Assembly: GCA_027489035.1 (NCBI GenBank)
Contig: JAIYAN010000021.1
Location: 248,001 to 312,000, forward strand
DNA length: 64,000 bases
From: Chitinophagaceae bacterium
GTDB lineage: Bacteria; Bacteroidota; Bacteroidia; Chitinophagales; Chitinophagaceae
Reading direction: 5' to 3'
The number at the start of each line of letters is the position of its first letter. Position 1 is the stretch's first letter. The notes beneath the pieces were generated by a model. That model had not been told where the DNA came from. It saw only the letters and a list, made by a program, of their open reading frames with translations, and did no database searches. The position numbers and the translations under genes were made by a program. Positions 9,413 to 18,538 of the stretch are shown here, one piece after another.

Positions 9413-10306
9413 ATGTGGAATCTGCTTCAAATAGAATTATTTAAAATCTCCAAGCGTCCGCGTACCTATATTGCATTTGCAGCCATTGCAGCCATTGTAC
9501 TTATTTTTCAATTTGCATTTAAAGCAGATGGAGAAAGTTATATGAATTTAATGATGCAAAATATTCAGGATAATTTTGAGTTAGATAAATCAAAAGCAAT
9601 CAATGGATATTTCATGTGTTATATTATATTAAACACATTGCTCATTCAAGTTCCAATATTGGTCACATTAATTGCAGGCGATGCTATATCTGGAGAAGCG
9701 AACATGGGCACATTGAGGTTATTACTAACCAAACCCATTAGTCGCACACAATTGTTGTTGGTTAAATTTTTCGCCTCATTTATTTTTACGGTGGTGCTGT
9801 TAATTTGGATGGCGATGATTGCACTTTTTTTGAGTATGGCCATTTTCGGCGTGGATGATATGCTTATTTTCAGGGCAAAGGGTGAAGAATCTCAAATTTT
9901 ACAAATCACCAAAGACGATATATTATGGAGATATTTTGCCGCTTTTGGTTATGCCGCCATTGCACTTACCGTAATTGCAGCGCTTTCTATTTTACTTTCT
10001 GTTTTCGCAGAAAATTCTATCGGACCAATTGTTGCCACCGTTTGTATCGTTATTTTTTTTACTATAGTTTCTAATTTAAATGTGCCCATAATTGATAAAA
10101 ATGTAAAGCCCTTTTTATTTACTTCTTATTTAGTAGGATGGAAAGGATTTTTTTACATTGGAATTAGTGATGATGGACAACCCATAAAAGGCAGCATTGA
10201 AAATTGGGGCGCTATCAGAAATAGCTTAAGTATTTTATTGGCACATATTGCTTTGTTTTTAGGCATTGCCATTGTTTCATTTAGAAAAAAAGACATTTTA
10301 TCTTAA
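9413..10306 (+). CDS. ABC-2 type permease
   Basis: A 297-residue integral membrane protein with about six hydrophobic segments, a large extracytoplasmic loop after the first, and the ABC-2 membrane pattern LIAGDAISGEANMGTLRLLL followed by KPISRTQLLLVKF. It is the membrane partner of the ATPase ending one base upstream. A single NBD gene and single permease gene suggest a homodimeric transporter of NosY/BcrB type. The following LolA-like gene begins ten bases after its stop. Confidence 0.9.
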   Translation: MWNLLQIELFKISKRPRTYIAFAAIAAIVLIFQFAFKADGESYMNLMMQNIQDNFELDKSKAINGYFMCYIILNTLLIQVPILVTLIAGDAISGEANMGTLRLLLTKPISRTQLLLVKFFASFIFTVVLLIWMAMIALFLSMAIFGVDDMLIFRAKGEESQILQITKDDILWRYFAAFGYAAIALTVIAALSILLSVFAENSIGPIVATVCIVIFFTIVSNLNVPIIDKNVKPFLFTSYLVGWKGFFYIGISDDGQPIKGSIENWGAIRNSLSILLAHIALFLGIAIVSFRKKDILS

Positions 10307-10316
10307 AAAATCACTG

Positions 10317-11015
10317 ATGATTAAAACATTAATTTCAACTTTTTTACTCACAATAACAATTCCTGTTTGTGTTGCTGCTCAAGATATTAAGCAAATTGTA
10401 TCTCAAGTAAAAAAGAAAATCGAAATGGTATCAGATTATGAAGCATCTGGAAAAATGAAAACAAATGTTGCGTTTCTTAAAATTCCGATTGCCAATGTAA
10501 AAATGTATTTTAAGCGTCCAAATAAACTCAAATTAAAAAGTGAGAAAGGTGTTTCATTTGTTCCAAAAGGTGCAATGAGTTTAAATATGAATAATTTATT
10601 TGCAGAAAATAATTATACCATTATAGATGCGGGCACTGAAAAAATGGGAAACAATACAGTAAGAGTAGCAAGGCTGCTTCCCAACGATGACAATAGCGAC
10701 ATTGTTCTTTCTACGCTTTATATCGACCCCATTAATTTGGTTATTGTAAAAAGTAAAACCACCACAAGAGAAAGTGGAACTTATGAATTGGAAATGGTGT
10801 ACAAAAATTATTTAAAATACGGATTGCCAGACAGAATTCTTTTCTCTTTTAATACCAAAGATTACAAATTGCCTAAAGGAATTACGTTTGATTTTGATGA
10901 TGGAGCAGAAACTAAAAAAGTATCAACTGATATGAAAAACAAAAAAGGACAAGCTGAAATTACCATCACGAATTACATTATCAACAAAGGAATTTCAGAT
11001 GTTTTGTTTAATTAA
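10317..11015 (+). CDS. LolA-like secreted protein
   Basis: A 232-residue exported protein. ATG at 10317 gives a clean Sec signal peptide (LISTFLLTITIPVCVAA then QDIK), whereas the longer frame would run into the permease gene. The mature part, with VKKKIEMVSDYEASGKMKT, FKRPNKLKLKS and a concluding FDFDD segment, resembles the LolA/LolB-like half-barrel used for carrying lipids or lipoproteins. Co-transcription with an ABC exporter suggests a periplasmic lipid- or lipopeptide-handling partner, but that role is inferred. It converges with pdxA, 12 bp away. Confidence 0.7.
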   Translation: MIKTLISTFLLTITIPVCVAAQDIKQIVSQVKKKIEMVSDYEASGKMKTNVAFLKIPIANVKMYFKRPNKLKLKSEKGVSFVPKGAMSLNMNNLFAENNYTIIDAGTEKMGNNTVRVARLLPNDDNSDIVLSTLYIDPINLVIVKSKTTTRESGTYELEMVYKNYLKYGLPDRILFSFNTKDYKLPKGITFDFDDGAETKKVSTDMKNKKGQAEITITNYIINKGISDVLFN

Positions 11016-11027
11016 AAAACACTGTAA

Positions 11028-12122
11028 TTAATCTTCTAAAATTTTTTCGTCCACTGCATTTGCCAAAACATTCTTACTCAATTTTCTTAACGGATTAGCA
11101 CGTTGTGTATCGTATTCTCTTCTACTGTGAATGATGTCGATGCAACTAAATAATGCTTGGCGCATAGATGTTTCGTCTGCGATACCTTTACCAGCAATAT
11201 CGAAAGCAGTCCCATGATCCGGAGATGTTCTTACACCAGTTAAGCCAGCCGTAAAGTTTACGCCTTCACCTAATGAAAGTGATTTAAATGGAATCAATCC
11301 TTGATCGTGATAAAGTGCAAGTACTGCATCAAATTTTTCATATTGACCTCTTGCAAAAAATGCATCTGCGCTATAAGGGCCAAAGCAGAAAATATCTTTG
11401 GCTTTAGCCGCTTGAATAGCTGGCTTTATAATTTCAATTTCTTCTTTACCGATTAATCCTTCATCGCCTGCATGTGGATTTAGACCCAATATGGCAATTT
11501 TAGGTTTTACAATATTGAAATCTCTTTTTAACGATTGATTGATCAGATTAAGTTTGCTGAGGATTTTTTCTTTTGTAATTACCTGAGCTACATCTTTTAC
11601 GGGCAGATGTTCTGTAAGCAAACCAATCTTCATATTTTCTGCAACCATCAACATCACTACATCTTGAACGCCAAATAGTTTTTGTAAATAAGGTGTATGC
11701 CCAGTGTAATTGAAAGTATCTGACTGAATATTTTTTTTATGAATAGGTGCTGTAACCAACCCGTGAATTTTTCCAGCTTTCAATGCTTCTGCTGCAACTG
11801 AAAGACTTAAAATCGCATACTTACCACCGGTATCATTCATTTCTCCAGGTGTAATGGTAACATCTTCTTCCCAAACATGAAACACATTAACCTGCTTAGG
11901 ATTTATTTTTGTAGAATCTTTGATGATCGAAAAGTTGATATTTACATCAGCTAATGATTTTCTATAAAAGTTAATGGCTTTGTTATTGCCAAAAATTACC
12001 GGTGTACAAATGTCAAGTATCCGATTATCGTTTAATACTTTAATGATTAATTCGATTCCAATTCCGTTGATATCACCACAACTGAATCCAATAATTGGCT
12101 TTTGATCTGCTATTACACTCAT
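11028..12122 (-). CDS. pdxA: 4-hydroxythreonine-4-phosphate dehydrogenase
   Basis: PdxA oxidises 4-phosphohydroxy-L-threonine in the DXP-dependent branch of pyridoxal phosphate synthesis. The 364-residue protein keeps the three metal-binding histidines in TAPIHKK, ALYHDQGLIPFK and RTSPDHGTAFD, and ILGLNPHAGD. ATG at 12122 (MSVIADQKPIIGFSCGDING) fits the family N-terminus. The frame stays open for another 68 codons upstream, but those codons are the translation of an 18-bp tandem repeat (LNQRSD units) and are unlikely to be part of the enzyme. Confidence 0.93.
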   Translation of the reverse strand: MSVIADQKPIIGFSCGDINGIGIELIIKVLNDNRILDICTPVIFGNNKAINFYRKSLADVNINFSIIKDSTKINPKQVNVFHVWEEDVTITPGEMNDTGGKYAILSLSVAAEALKAGKIHGLVTAPIHKKNIQSDTFNYTGHTPYLQKLFGVQDVVMLMVAENMKIGLLTEHLPVKDVAQVITKEKILSKLNLINQSLKRDFNIVKPKIAILGLNPHAGDEGLIGKEEIEIIKPAIQAAKAKDIFCFGPYSADAFFARGQYEKFDAVLALYHDQGLIPFKSLSLGEGVNFTAGLTGVRTSPDHGTAFDIAGKGIADETSMRQALFSCIDIIHSRREYDTQRANPLRKLSKNVLANAVDEKILED

Positions 12123-12178
12123 GCGCTTTATAAATTGAGCGGTAAAAATACGAAAAAAGGAGTTTAAATTGGTAAGAA

Positions 12179-12286
12179 GGTTTAAGTCACTTCGTTGGTT
12201 TAAGTCGCTACGCTGGTTTAAGACACTTCGTTGGTTTAATTCACTTTGTTGGTTTAATTCGCTTCGCGGGTTTAAGTCACTTCGTT
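12179..12286. repeat. Six tandem 18-bp units, consensus GGTTTAAGTCACTTCGTT
   Basis: Six units of exactly 18 bp begin at 12179, 12197, 12215, 12233, 12251 and 12269; first and sixth are identical and the others differ by a few bases. A seventh, degenerate unit follows at 12287. Because the period is a multiple of three, both strands stay open across it, producing FKSLRW repeats on the plus and LNQRSD repeats on the minus strand. There are no unique spacers, so this is not a CRISPR array. Inverted relatives lie at 12375-12487. Confidence 0.9.
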
Positions 12287-12374
12287 GGTTTAAGGGTTTA
12301 AAAGTTGACAGGATTTCCCCATTCAAAGTAGTAAGTTTTAAAAATCAAAAATACTTCCAACCATTAAACCCTTG

Positions 12375-12487
12375 AACCAGCGGAGCGTTTTAAACATTTA
12401 AAACCTCGAATACTTCCAACCTTTAAACCATTAAACATTAAACCAGCGAAGCGTTTTATACCTTTAAACCAGCGTAGCGACTTAAAC
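12375..12487. repeat. Inverted, degenerate copies of the 18-bp repeat
   Basis: The stretch contains three copies in the opposite orientation to the 12179 cluster (AACCAGCGGAGCG, AACCAGCGAAGCG, AACCAGCGTAGCG). Bases 12464-12487 are an exact 24-bp reverse complement of 12198-12221, so the pdxA-rsmA spacer is flanked by an inverted repeat. The last copy ends 12 bp before the predicted -7 element of rsmA. Confidence 0.8.
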
Positions 12488-12499
12488 ATCTTATCCCCT

Positions 12500-12507
12500 T
12501 ACCTTTG
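12500..12507 (+). promoter_or_regulatory. Predicted -7 element (TACCTTTG) of rsmA
   Basis: TACCTTTG matches the Bacteroidota -7 consensus TAnnTTTG. It ends five bases before the rsmA ATG, so transcription would start at or beside the start codon, giving a leaderless mRNA. No convincing TTTG -33 element is present; the upstream region is the 18-bp repeat cluster. Confidence 0.5.
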
Positions 12508-12512
12508 CTTAC

Positions 12513-13268
12513 ATGTACACTATAAAAAAATCACTGGGACAACATTTTCTAAAAGACACGCCTACATTAGAAAAAATAATGGACGCATTGGCTATGCATC
12601 CTTTTACAAATTTATTGGAGGTTGGTCCGGGAGCGGGTGCATTAACGCAGTATTTAATTAAATTGGAGGGCATCAATTTCAAAGCGGTTGAATTGGATGA
12701 CGAAAAAATAGCTTACTTAAAAAATAAATACCCTGTTTTATCTGATAAAATTATTGCTGCTGATTTTTTGGAAACGGCAATACCATTTGAAGAACCATTC
12801 ACTGTTATCGGAAACTTCCCGTATAATATCTCTACGCAAATTTTATTCAAAATCATCGATTGGAAAGATCAAGTTCCTGTTGTGATTGGCATGTTTCAAA
12901 AAGAAGTGGCCCAAAGAGCAGCATCAGCGCCTGGCTCGAAAGTTTATGGGGTTTTGAGTGCATTAATTCAGGCGTTTTATGATGTAGAATATTTATTTGA
13001 TGTGCCGCCCGATTGTTTTAATCCTCCTCCAAAAGTGATGAGTGGTGTAATTAGATTAACCAGAAGAAAAACGCCACTTGACGTAAAATCCGATCGAGCA
13101 TATAAAGTATTGGTGAAAGCTGCTTTTAATCAACGCAGAAAAACATTGAGAAATGCCTTAAAAGCGCAGTTTTCTACTGAAGTTTTACAAGATGAAATTT
13201 TTAATAAAAGAGCGGAATCGTTATCTATTGAGGAATTCGCTGCACTTACTTTTCGCATGACCTCATAA
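12513..13268 (+). CDS. rsmA: 16S rRNA (adenine1518/1519-N6)-dimethyltransferase
   Basis: RsmA/KsgA dimethylates two adjacent adenines in the 3'-terminal hairpin of 16S rRNA late in small-subunit assembly. The 251-residue protein shows the N-terminal KSLGQHFLKD, SAM-binding motif I EVGPGAGALTQYL, catalytic motif IV NFPYNIST, and the C-terminal FNQRRKTLRNALK segment. Length matches the family. It lies divergent from pdxA; in enterobacteria pdxA and ksgA are adjacent in one operon, so the neighbourhood is partly conserved although the orientation is different. Confidence 0.95.
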   Translation: MYTIKKSLGQHFLKDTPTLEKIMDALAMHPFTNLLEVGPGAGALTQYLIKLEGINFKAVELDDEKIAYLKNKYPVLSDKIIAADFLETAIPFEEPFTVIGNFPYNISTQILFKIIDWKDQVPVVIGMFQKEVAQRAASAPGSKVYGVLSALIQAFYDVEYLFDVPPDCFNPPPKVMSGVIRLTRRKTPLDVKSDRAYKVLVKAAFNQRRKTLRNALKAQFSTEVLQDEIFNKRAESLSIEEFAALTFRMTS

Positions 13269-13286
13269 ATGCGTTTTTTTAATTTT

Positions 13287-13312
13287 TTTGCACCTTTTTA
13301 TCTGTAATTTTG
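13287..13312 (+). promoter_or_regulatory. Predicted promoter of icmF
   Basis: TTTG at 13287-13290 and TAATTTTG at 13305-13312 match the Bacteroidota -33 and -7 elements, though the 14-bp spacing is shorter than the usual 19 or so. The predicted start would leave an untranslated leader of about 85 bases before the ATG at 13402. Confidence 0.45.
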
Positions 13313-13401
13313 CCCCCGTTATAATTTAGAGGCAATTACAACCCGATAATTTAATATTATCTAAAAAAATGTTGTTTAAAAATTAAAAAAACATAACCGC
13401 T

Positions 13402-16400
13402 ATGAGTTTTTCTACCAAACATAAAATTCGAATTGTAACCGCAGCTTCTTTATTTGATGGCCATGATGCGGCAATTAATATCATGAGGCGCATTCTTCAA
13501 AGTAAGGGTGCGGAAATTATACATCTCGGACATAACAGAAGTGTGGCAGAAATTGTAGAGTGTGCAATAGAAGAAGACGTTCAAGGTATAGCCATTACCA
13601 GTTATCAAGGTGGGCACGTTGAGTTTTTCAAGTACATGAAAGATTTATTGGAAGAAAACGGATGTGGGCATATAAAGATATTTGGCGGTGGTGGTGGTAC
13701 CATTTTACCAGATGAAATAAATGAATTGCATGAGTATGGCATTACTAGAATTTATTCGCCAGATGATGGTAGAACGATGGGGTTAGAAGGCATGATTGAA
13801 GATTTATTAAATCATTGCGATTTTGGCGTAACGCATGATGCTGATTATAAAAACCCAATGACATTGGGCGAATTAATAGATGTCAGATTTGTGGCAAGAA
13901 AAATAACACAAGCTGAAAATGATTGTTTTGCTGGTGTAGATCAAAATCTAATTGAAAAATCCACTACCCCAGTTTTAGGTATTACCGGAACCGGTGGTGC
14001 TGGAAAATCTTCTGTTACAGATGAAATTGTACGACGTTTTTTACAGAATTATACAGACAAAACAATTGCCGTTATTTCGGTAGATCCATCAAAGAAAAAA
14101 ACAGGAGGTGCATTATTGGGCGATCGTATTCGTATGAATTCAATCTCTTCTCCAAGAGTGTACATGCGCAGTTTGGCTACAAGGGAAAGCGATAAAGCAT
14201 TGAGCAAATACGTTCAAGATGCCACTGACATTTGCAAAGAAGCCGGGTACGATTTTATTATTTTAGAGTCTGCTGGTGTTGGACAAAGTGATGCATCCAT
14301 TTTGGACTATTGTAAAGTAAGCATGTATGTGATGACGCCGGAATATGGTGCGCCATCTCAATTGGAAAAAATAAACATGCTTGATTATGCTGATGTAGTA
14401 TGTGTAAATAAGTTTGATAAAGCTGGTGCTTTGGATGCACTACATGATGTGCGTAAACAGTTCAAACGTAACCACGGACTATGGAATGCAAAAGATGAAG
14501 AGCTTCCTATTGTTGGCTCCATAGCGGCACAATTTAATGATGCAGGCGTAAACGAATTGTTTACCTTGTTGATGCAAAAAATTACTGAAAAAACAGGAAT
14601 TGATTTTAGTACTTCACATGCAGGAATAATAAAAATTGAATCCAATATTCCCTCTACTGTAATACCGGCAAGTAGGGTTAGATATCTTTCAGAAATTGCG
14701 GAAACCATTTATGCATATGATGCTCAAACAAAAGCACAGAGTGAACTAGCGAGCAAATGGTATCAAATTTCCGGAACGCTTGAAACTTTAAAAACAGAAC
14801 TAACACAAGAAGCAAAATTGGCTTTAGAAAAAGCCCTGCAAGAGATTGAATCTAAAATTACAGCTGAAAATAAAAAGCTAATAACGAATTGGCATTCAGT
14901 ATGCGAGCGATATAAAAAACCCAACTATGAGTTTCAGGTAAGGGATAAAATTATTAAGCAACCGTTGGTGTATGAAAGTTTATCTGGCTCTAAAATATCT
15001 AAAGTTTATTTGCCTACTTATAAAGATTGGGGTGATATTTTGCAATGGCAACTTCAAGAAAATGTACCAGGAGAATTTCCATATACCGCTGGTGTGTTTC
15101 CATTAAAAAGAGATGGTGAAGATCCTACCAGAATGTTTGCTGGAGAAGGTGGACCGGAGCGTACAAATAGAAGATTTCACTATGTAAGTGTTGGACAGCC
15201 TGCAAAGCGCTTGAGTACTGCATTTGATAGCGTTACTTTATATGGCGAAGACCCAACATTAAGACCTGATATTTATGGAAAGATTGGAAATAGTGGTGTA
15301 AGTATTGCAACGATTGATGATGCAAAAAAATTGTACAGCGGTTTTGATTTATGCGACCCAAAAACATCGGTGAGCATGACCATTAATGGACCTGCGCCGA
15401 TTTTGCTTGCATTTTTTATGAACGCTGCAATCGACCAACAATGTGAAAAATACATTATTGAAAATAATTTAAAAGACGAGGTGAATAAAATCATCGAAGC
15501 TAAATTTAAATTAAATAATTTGCCGAAATATATTGGTACCGATGGAAATGAAGTAACGCCATTAAAAGGAGAAATGGCTGGAGCATTGCCAACCGGGAAC
15601 AATGGACTAGGCTTACGTTTGCTGGGATTGAGCGGAGAGGATGTATTGCCAAAAGAGGTTTATGAAAAATTAAAAGCAAAAGCACTTTCAACCGTAAGAG
15701 GCACCGTTCAAGCCGATATTTTAAAAGAGGATCAAGCTCAAAATACCTGTATATTTTCTACAGAGTTTGCACTAAAATTGATGGGCGATGTGCAGCAGTA
15801 TTTTATTCAACATCAGGTTGAAAATTTTTATAGCGTAAGTATAAGTGGATACCATATCGCTGAAGCTGGCGCAAATCCTATAACACAGCTGGCATTTACT
15901 TTAGCAAACGGATTTACCTATGTTGAATATTATTTGAGTAGAGGAATGCATATCGACGACTTCGCTCCGAATTTGTCTTTCTTCTTTAGCAATGGAATGG
16001 ATCCCGAATACAGCGTTATCGGACGTGTTGCTCGTCGCATTTGGGCTAAAGCCATGAAAAATAAATACAACGCCAATAGCCGTAGCCAGAAATTGAAATA
16101 CCATATTCAAACCAGTGGAAGAAGTTTGCATGCACAGGAAATCGATTTCAACGACATCCGTACTACATTACAAGCGTTGTATGCGATTTATGACAATTGC
16201 AATTCCTTACACACCAATGCTTATGATGAAGCCATTACAACACCAACAGAAGAAAGTGTAAGAAGGGCAATGGCCATTCAATTAATCATCAACAGAGAAT
16301 TAGGAACGGCAAAAAACGAAAATCCAAATCAAGGTTCTTTCCTCATTGAAGAAATGACTGAACTTGTTGAACAGGCTGTAATGACTGAGTTTAACAGAAT

Positions 16401-16797
16401 CACAGAAAGAGGTGGCGTTTTGGGAGCGATGGAAAGAATGTATCAACGTAATAAGATTCAGGAAGAAAGTTTGCACTATGAAACTTTAAAACATACAGGC
16501 GAGTATCCTATTGTTGGGGTAAACACATTCTTAAGTAAAAAAGGTTCTCCAACCATTTTGCCAACTGAAGTTATTCGATCTACAACTGCAGAAAAAGAAT
16601 TCCAAATAGCAACCTTAGAGGCATTTAAACAGAGACATCAAAGTAAATCTGCTGAAATGCTTAACACACTTCAGCAAGTTGCCATACAAAATGGAAACCT
16701 ATTCGAAACATTAATGGAAACAGTTAAATATTGTAGTTTGGGACAAATAACACAGGCGCTATATCAAGTAGGTGGGCAATATAGACGGAATATGTAA
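13402..16797 (+). CDS. icmF: Fused isobutyryl-CoA mutase (IcmF)
   Basis: This 1131-residue coenzyme-B12 enzyme interconverts isobutyryl-CoA and butyryl-CoA. Domains in order: B12-binding domain (about 1-145) with the base-off cobalamin ligand H21 in DGHDAAIN; a MeaB-like G-protein chaperone (about 190-420) with P-loop GTGGAGKSS and NKFDK; a linker; and the mutase barrel (about 550-1131). F566 in GVFPLKR and Q780 in [10 protein letters not shown] stand where methylmalonyl-CoA mutases have Tyr and Arg, indicating isobutyryl-CoA specificity. Relative to methylmalonyl-CoA mutase about 95 extra residues lie between these two sites (roughly 670-760). It is monocistronic, with a terminator after it. 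Confidence 0.93.
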   Translation: MSFSTKHKIRIVTAASLFDGHDAAINIMRRILQSKGAEIIHLGHNRSVAEIVECAIEEDVQGIAITSYQGGHVEFFKYMKDLLEENGCGHIKIFGGGGGTILPDEINELHEYGITRIYSPDDGRTMGLEGMIEDLLNHCDFGVTHDADYKNPMTLGELIDVRFVARKITQAENDCFAGVDQNLIEKSTTPVLGITGTGGAGKSSVTDEIVRRFLQNYTDKTIAVISVDPSKKKTGGALLGDRIRMNSISSPRVYMRSLATRESDKALSKYVQDATDICKEAGYDFIILESAGVGQSDASILDYCKVSMYVMTPEYGAPSQLEKINMLDYADVVCVNKFDKAGALDALHDVRKQFKRNHGLWNAKDEELPIVGSIAAQFNDAGVNELFTLLMQKITEKTGIDFSTSHAGIIKIESNIPSTVIPASRVRYLSEIAETIYAYDAQTKAQSELASKWYQISGTLETLKTELTQEAKLALEKALQEIESKITAENKKLITNWHSVCERYKKPNYEFQVRDKIIKQPLVYESLSGSKISKVYLPTYKDWGDILQWQLQENVPGEFPYTAGVFPLKRDGEDPTRMFAGEGGPERTNRRFHYVSVGQPAKRLSTAFDSVTLYGEDPTLRPDIYGKIGNSGVSIATIDDAKKLYSGFDLCDPKTSVSMTINGPAPILLAFFMNAAIDQQCEKYIIENNLKDEVNKIIEAKFKLNNLPKYIGTDGNEVTPLKGEMAGALPTGNNGLGLRLLGLSGEDVLPKEVYEKLKAKALSTVRGTVQADILKEDQAQNTCIFSTEFALKLMGDVQQYFIQHQVENFYSVSISGYHIAEAGANPITQLAFTLANGFTYVEYYLSRGMHIDDFAPNLSFFFSNGMDPEYSVIGRVARRIWAKAMKNKYNANSRSQKLKYHIQTSGRSLHAQEIDFNDIRTTLQALYAIYDNCNSLHTNAYDEAITTPTEESVRRAMAIQLIINRELGTAKNENPNQGSFLIEEMTELVEQAVMTEFNRITERGGVLGAMERMYQRNKIQEESLHYETLKHTGEYPIVGVNTFLSKKGSPTILPTEVIRSTTAEKEFQIATLEAFKQRHQSKSAEMLNTLQQVAIQNGNLFETLMETVKYCSLGQITQALYQVGGQYRRNM

Positions 16798-16919
16798 TCA
16801 AAAAGCACGGAAAAGCTCATTTTATGCACGAATATAAAATAACGGTGTCATAGAAAGGCTTTATGAATTTATCCGTATACTTTTACATCGGTTTTTCATA
16901 GGATATTGGATTTTAAAGC

Positions 16920-16950
16920 GGGGCTAGATATTTATCTTGGCCCTTTTTTT
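16920..16950 (+). terminator. Intrinsic terminator of icmF
   Basis: An 11-bp imperfect stem (GGGGCTAGATA with TATCTTGGCCC, nine pairs formed) is followed by seven T residues on the plus strand. It overlaps the stop codon of the convergent flippase gene. Confidence 0.7.
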
Positions 16951-18487
16951 ATGCTTTTTCAGTATCCAAACCAGTTTTTTTATACCATTTTCCGATGATT
17001 GGAAATCGAGATAATTCTTTTGATTCAATTTTTCCAACAAACCCAGCAAACAAGAGCAGTAAAATAATTCCAGTAGAAATAGAAAACCAAAGCGTGTCTT
17101 TCATCAACATGTTTAATCCTAGATGAGTCAGATAAATCAAAACAACCAAAACGATATACGCGGTTAATTTCTTCACCGCATAAGGCACTGGATAATATTT
17201 TTGTCCGAGTTTATAACTGCAAATCATCATAAACAAATAGCAAGAGAAAGTGGCCAATGCTGCACCGGTGTAATGCAATATAGGAATCAGTAAAATGTTT
17301 AACCCGATGGTGATAATGGCACCAATTATTGTTATGATTGCACCAAAACCATTTTTATCGGTTAATTTATACCAGACACTCAAATTGTAATAAATACCTA
17401 AGAAAATATTTCCAAGTGCCAATAAGGGTACTACCTCAAGTCCTTCGGTCCAATTGGGATTGGCGAATGTTAGAAAAACCCATTTAAACACATCTAAAAA
17501 CAAGCCAATAAACAAAAACATAAAGCAGCAAGCGATTACAAAAAACTTCATCACACGTGCATAGGTTTTTTGTGCATTTTCACTTTTGCTTTGATTGAAG
17601 AAAAAAGGTTCGGCTGCCATTCTAAAAGCCTGAATCATAATGGTAATCAAAAGTGCCAATCGGAAAACATTGGCAAATATGCCCAACTCATGATCGGCCT
17701 GAACAGGTGGTAAATCCACTACATGTCGGTAAATCAATCTACTCATTACATCATTAACCATTCCGCCTAAACCCACAATAATCAATGGTGCACTGTATTT
17801 CATCACTTCACGCCATAAACCAAAACTGAATTTTAATTTTATCGTGATGATTTCTTTAAATAAAATGATTAACGTAACGAAGCTTCCAATTAAATTTCCA
17901 AACAAATAATAACCTATGCCTAAATTGGGATCATAAAAGTTGACTAAAAAAGAATTGGGATTATTTTTAATGATAGATGGCACAATACCCATAAAAAAAA
18001 TCACTACAAAAACATTCGTAAATATTCCGGTTACTCGCGCAAATGCATATTTTTTGGGGCGATTTTCTTGACGAAGTTTAGCAAATGGCAAAGTGTTTAA
18101 ATTGTCAACCGCAATAATGCCAATCATCCATAAAATATATTCGGGGTGCTTATTTAAATCCACCAAACCTGCAATTGAATGTTGTTGTGTGTATAAAATT
18201 GCACTAAAAAAAATAGTGCTAAAAAGCAACGAAATGGAAAGCGTGCTATATAATTTGGCTTTATCGTGTGTTTGAGAAAATCTGAAATAAGCCGTTTCCA
18301 TACCATAAGCATACAACACATTTAAAAAAGGAATCAAAGTATATACTTGCACCAAGTCGGCTGTTTTCTCGGGCAAATCAATAAAAAACGGCAAAGCCAT
18401 ATTCATCAAATATCCCAAAAACCTACTGGCTATTGTTGGTAGCCCATACCATAATGTTTGTCCGGCCAATTTTTTTATTCCGCTCAA
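16949..18487 (-). CDS. Polysaccharide flippase-like membrane protein
   Basis: A 512-residue membrane protein with about 14 hydrophobic segments, related to the polysaccharide transporter (Wzx/PST) branch of the MOP superfamily. The opening SGIKKLAGQTLWYGLPTIASRFLGYLMN is characteristic. It should move lipid-linked sugar repeat units across the inner membrane. It starts with TTG at 18487; no ATG lies upstream in frame. It is the only flippase in the window and lies about 15 kb from the capsule locus, which lacks one, so it could serve that pathway; that link is inference. Confidence 0.82.
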   Translation of the reverse strand: MSGIKKLAGQTLWYGLPTIASRFLGYLMNMALPFFIDLPEKTADLVQVYTLIPFLNVLYAYGMETAYFRFSQTHDKAKLYSTLSISLLFSTIFFSAILYTQQHSIAGLVDLNKHPEYILWMIGIIAVDNLNTLPFAKLRQENRPKKYAFARVTGIFTNVFVVIFFMGIVPSIIKNNPNSFLVNFYDPNLGIGYYLFGNLIGSFVTLIILFKEIITIKLKFSFGLWREVMKYSAPLIIVGLGGMVNDVMSRLIYRHVVDLPPVQADHELGIFANVFRLALLITIMIQAFRMAAEPFFFNQSKSENAQKTYARVMKFFVIACCFMFLFIGLFLDVFKWVFLTFANPNWTEGLEVVPLLALGNIFLGIYYNLSVWYKLTDKNGFGAIITIIGAIITIGLNILLIPILHYTGAALATFSCYLFMMICSYKLGQKYYPVPYAVKKLTAYIVLVVLIYLTHLGLNMLMKDTLWFSISTGIILLLLFAGFVGKIESKELSRFPIIGKWYKKTGLDTEKA

Positions 18488-18538
18488 GTCTTTTTGTTTT
18501 AATTGTAATTTACTTGTATAATTTTTAAGTTCTTGTTT

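Noticed and set aside
12179-12286. CRISPR-like array
   Set aside because: The 18-bp units are directly joined without spacers and there are no cas genes.
12123-12326. N-terminal extension of pdxA of 68 codons
   Set aside because: The extra codons are the 18-bp tandem repeat read as LNQRSD units; PdxA proteins begin at the MSVIADQ position and the ATG there is good.
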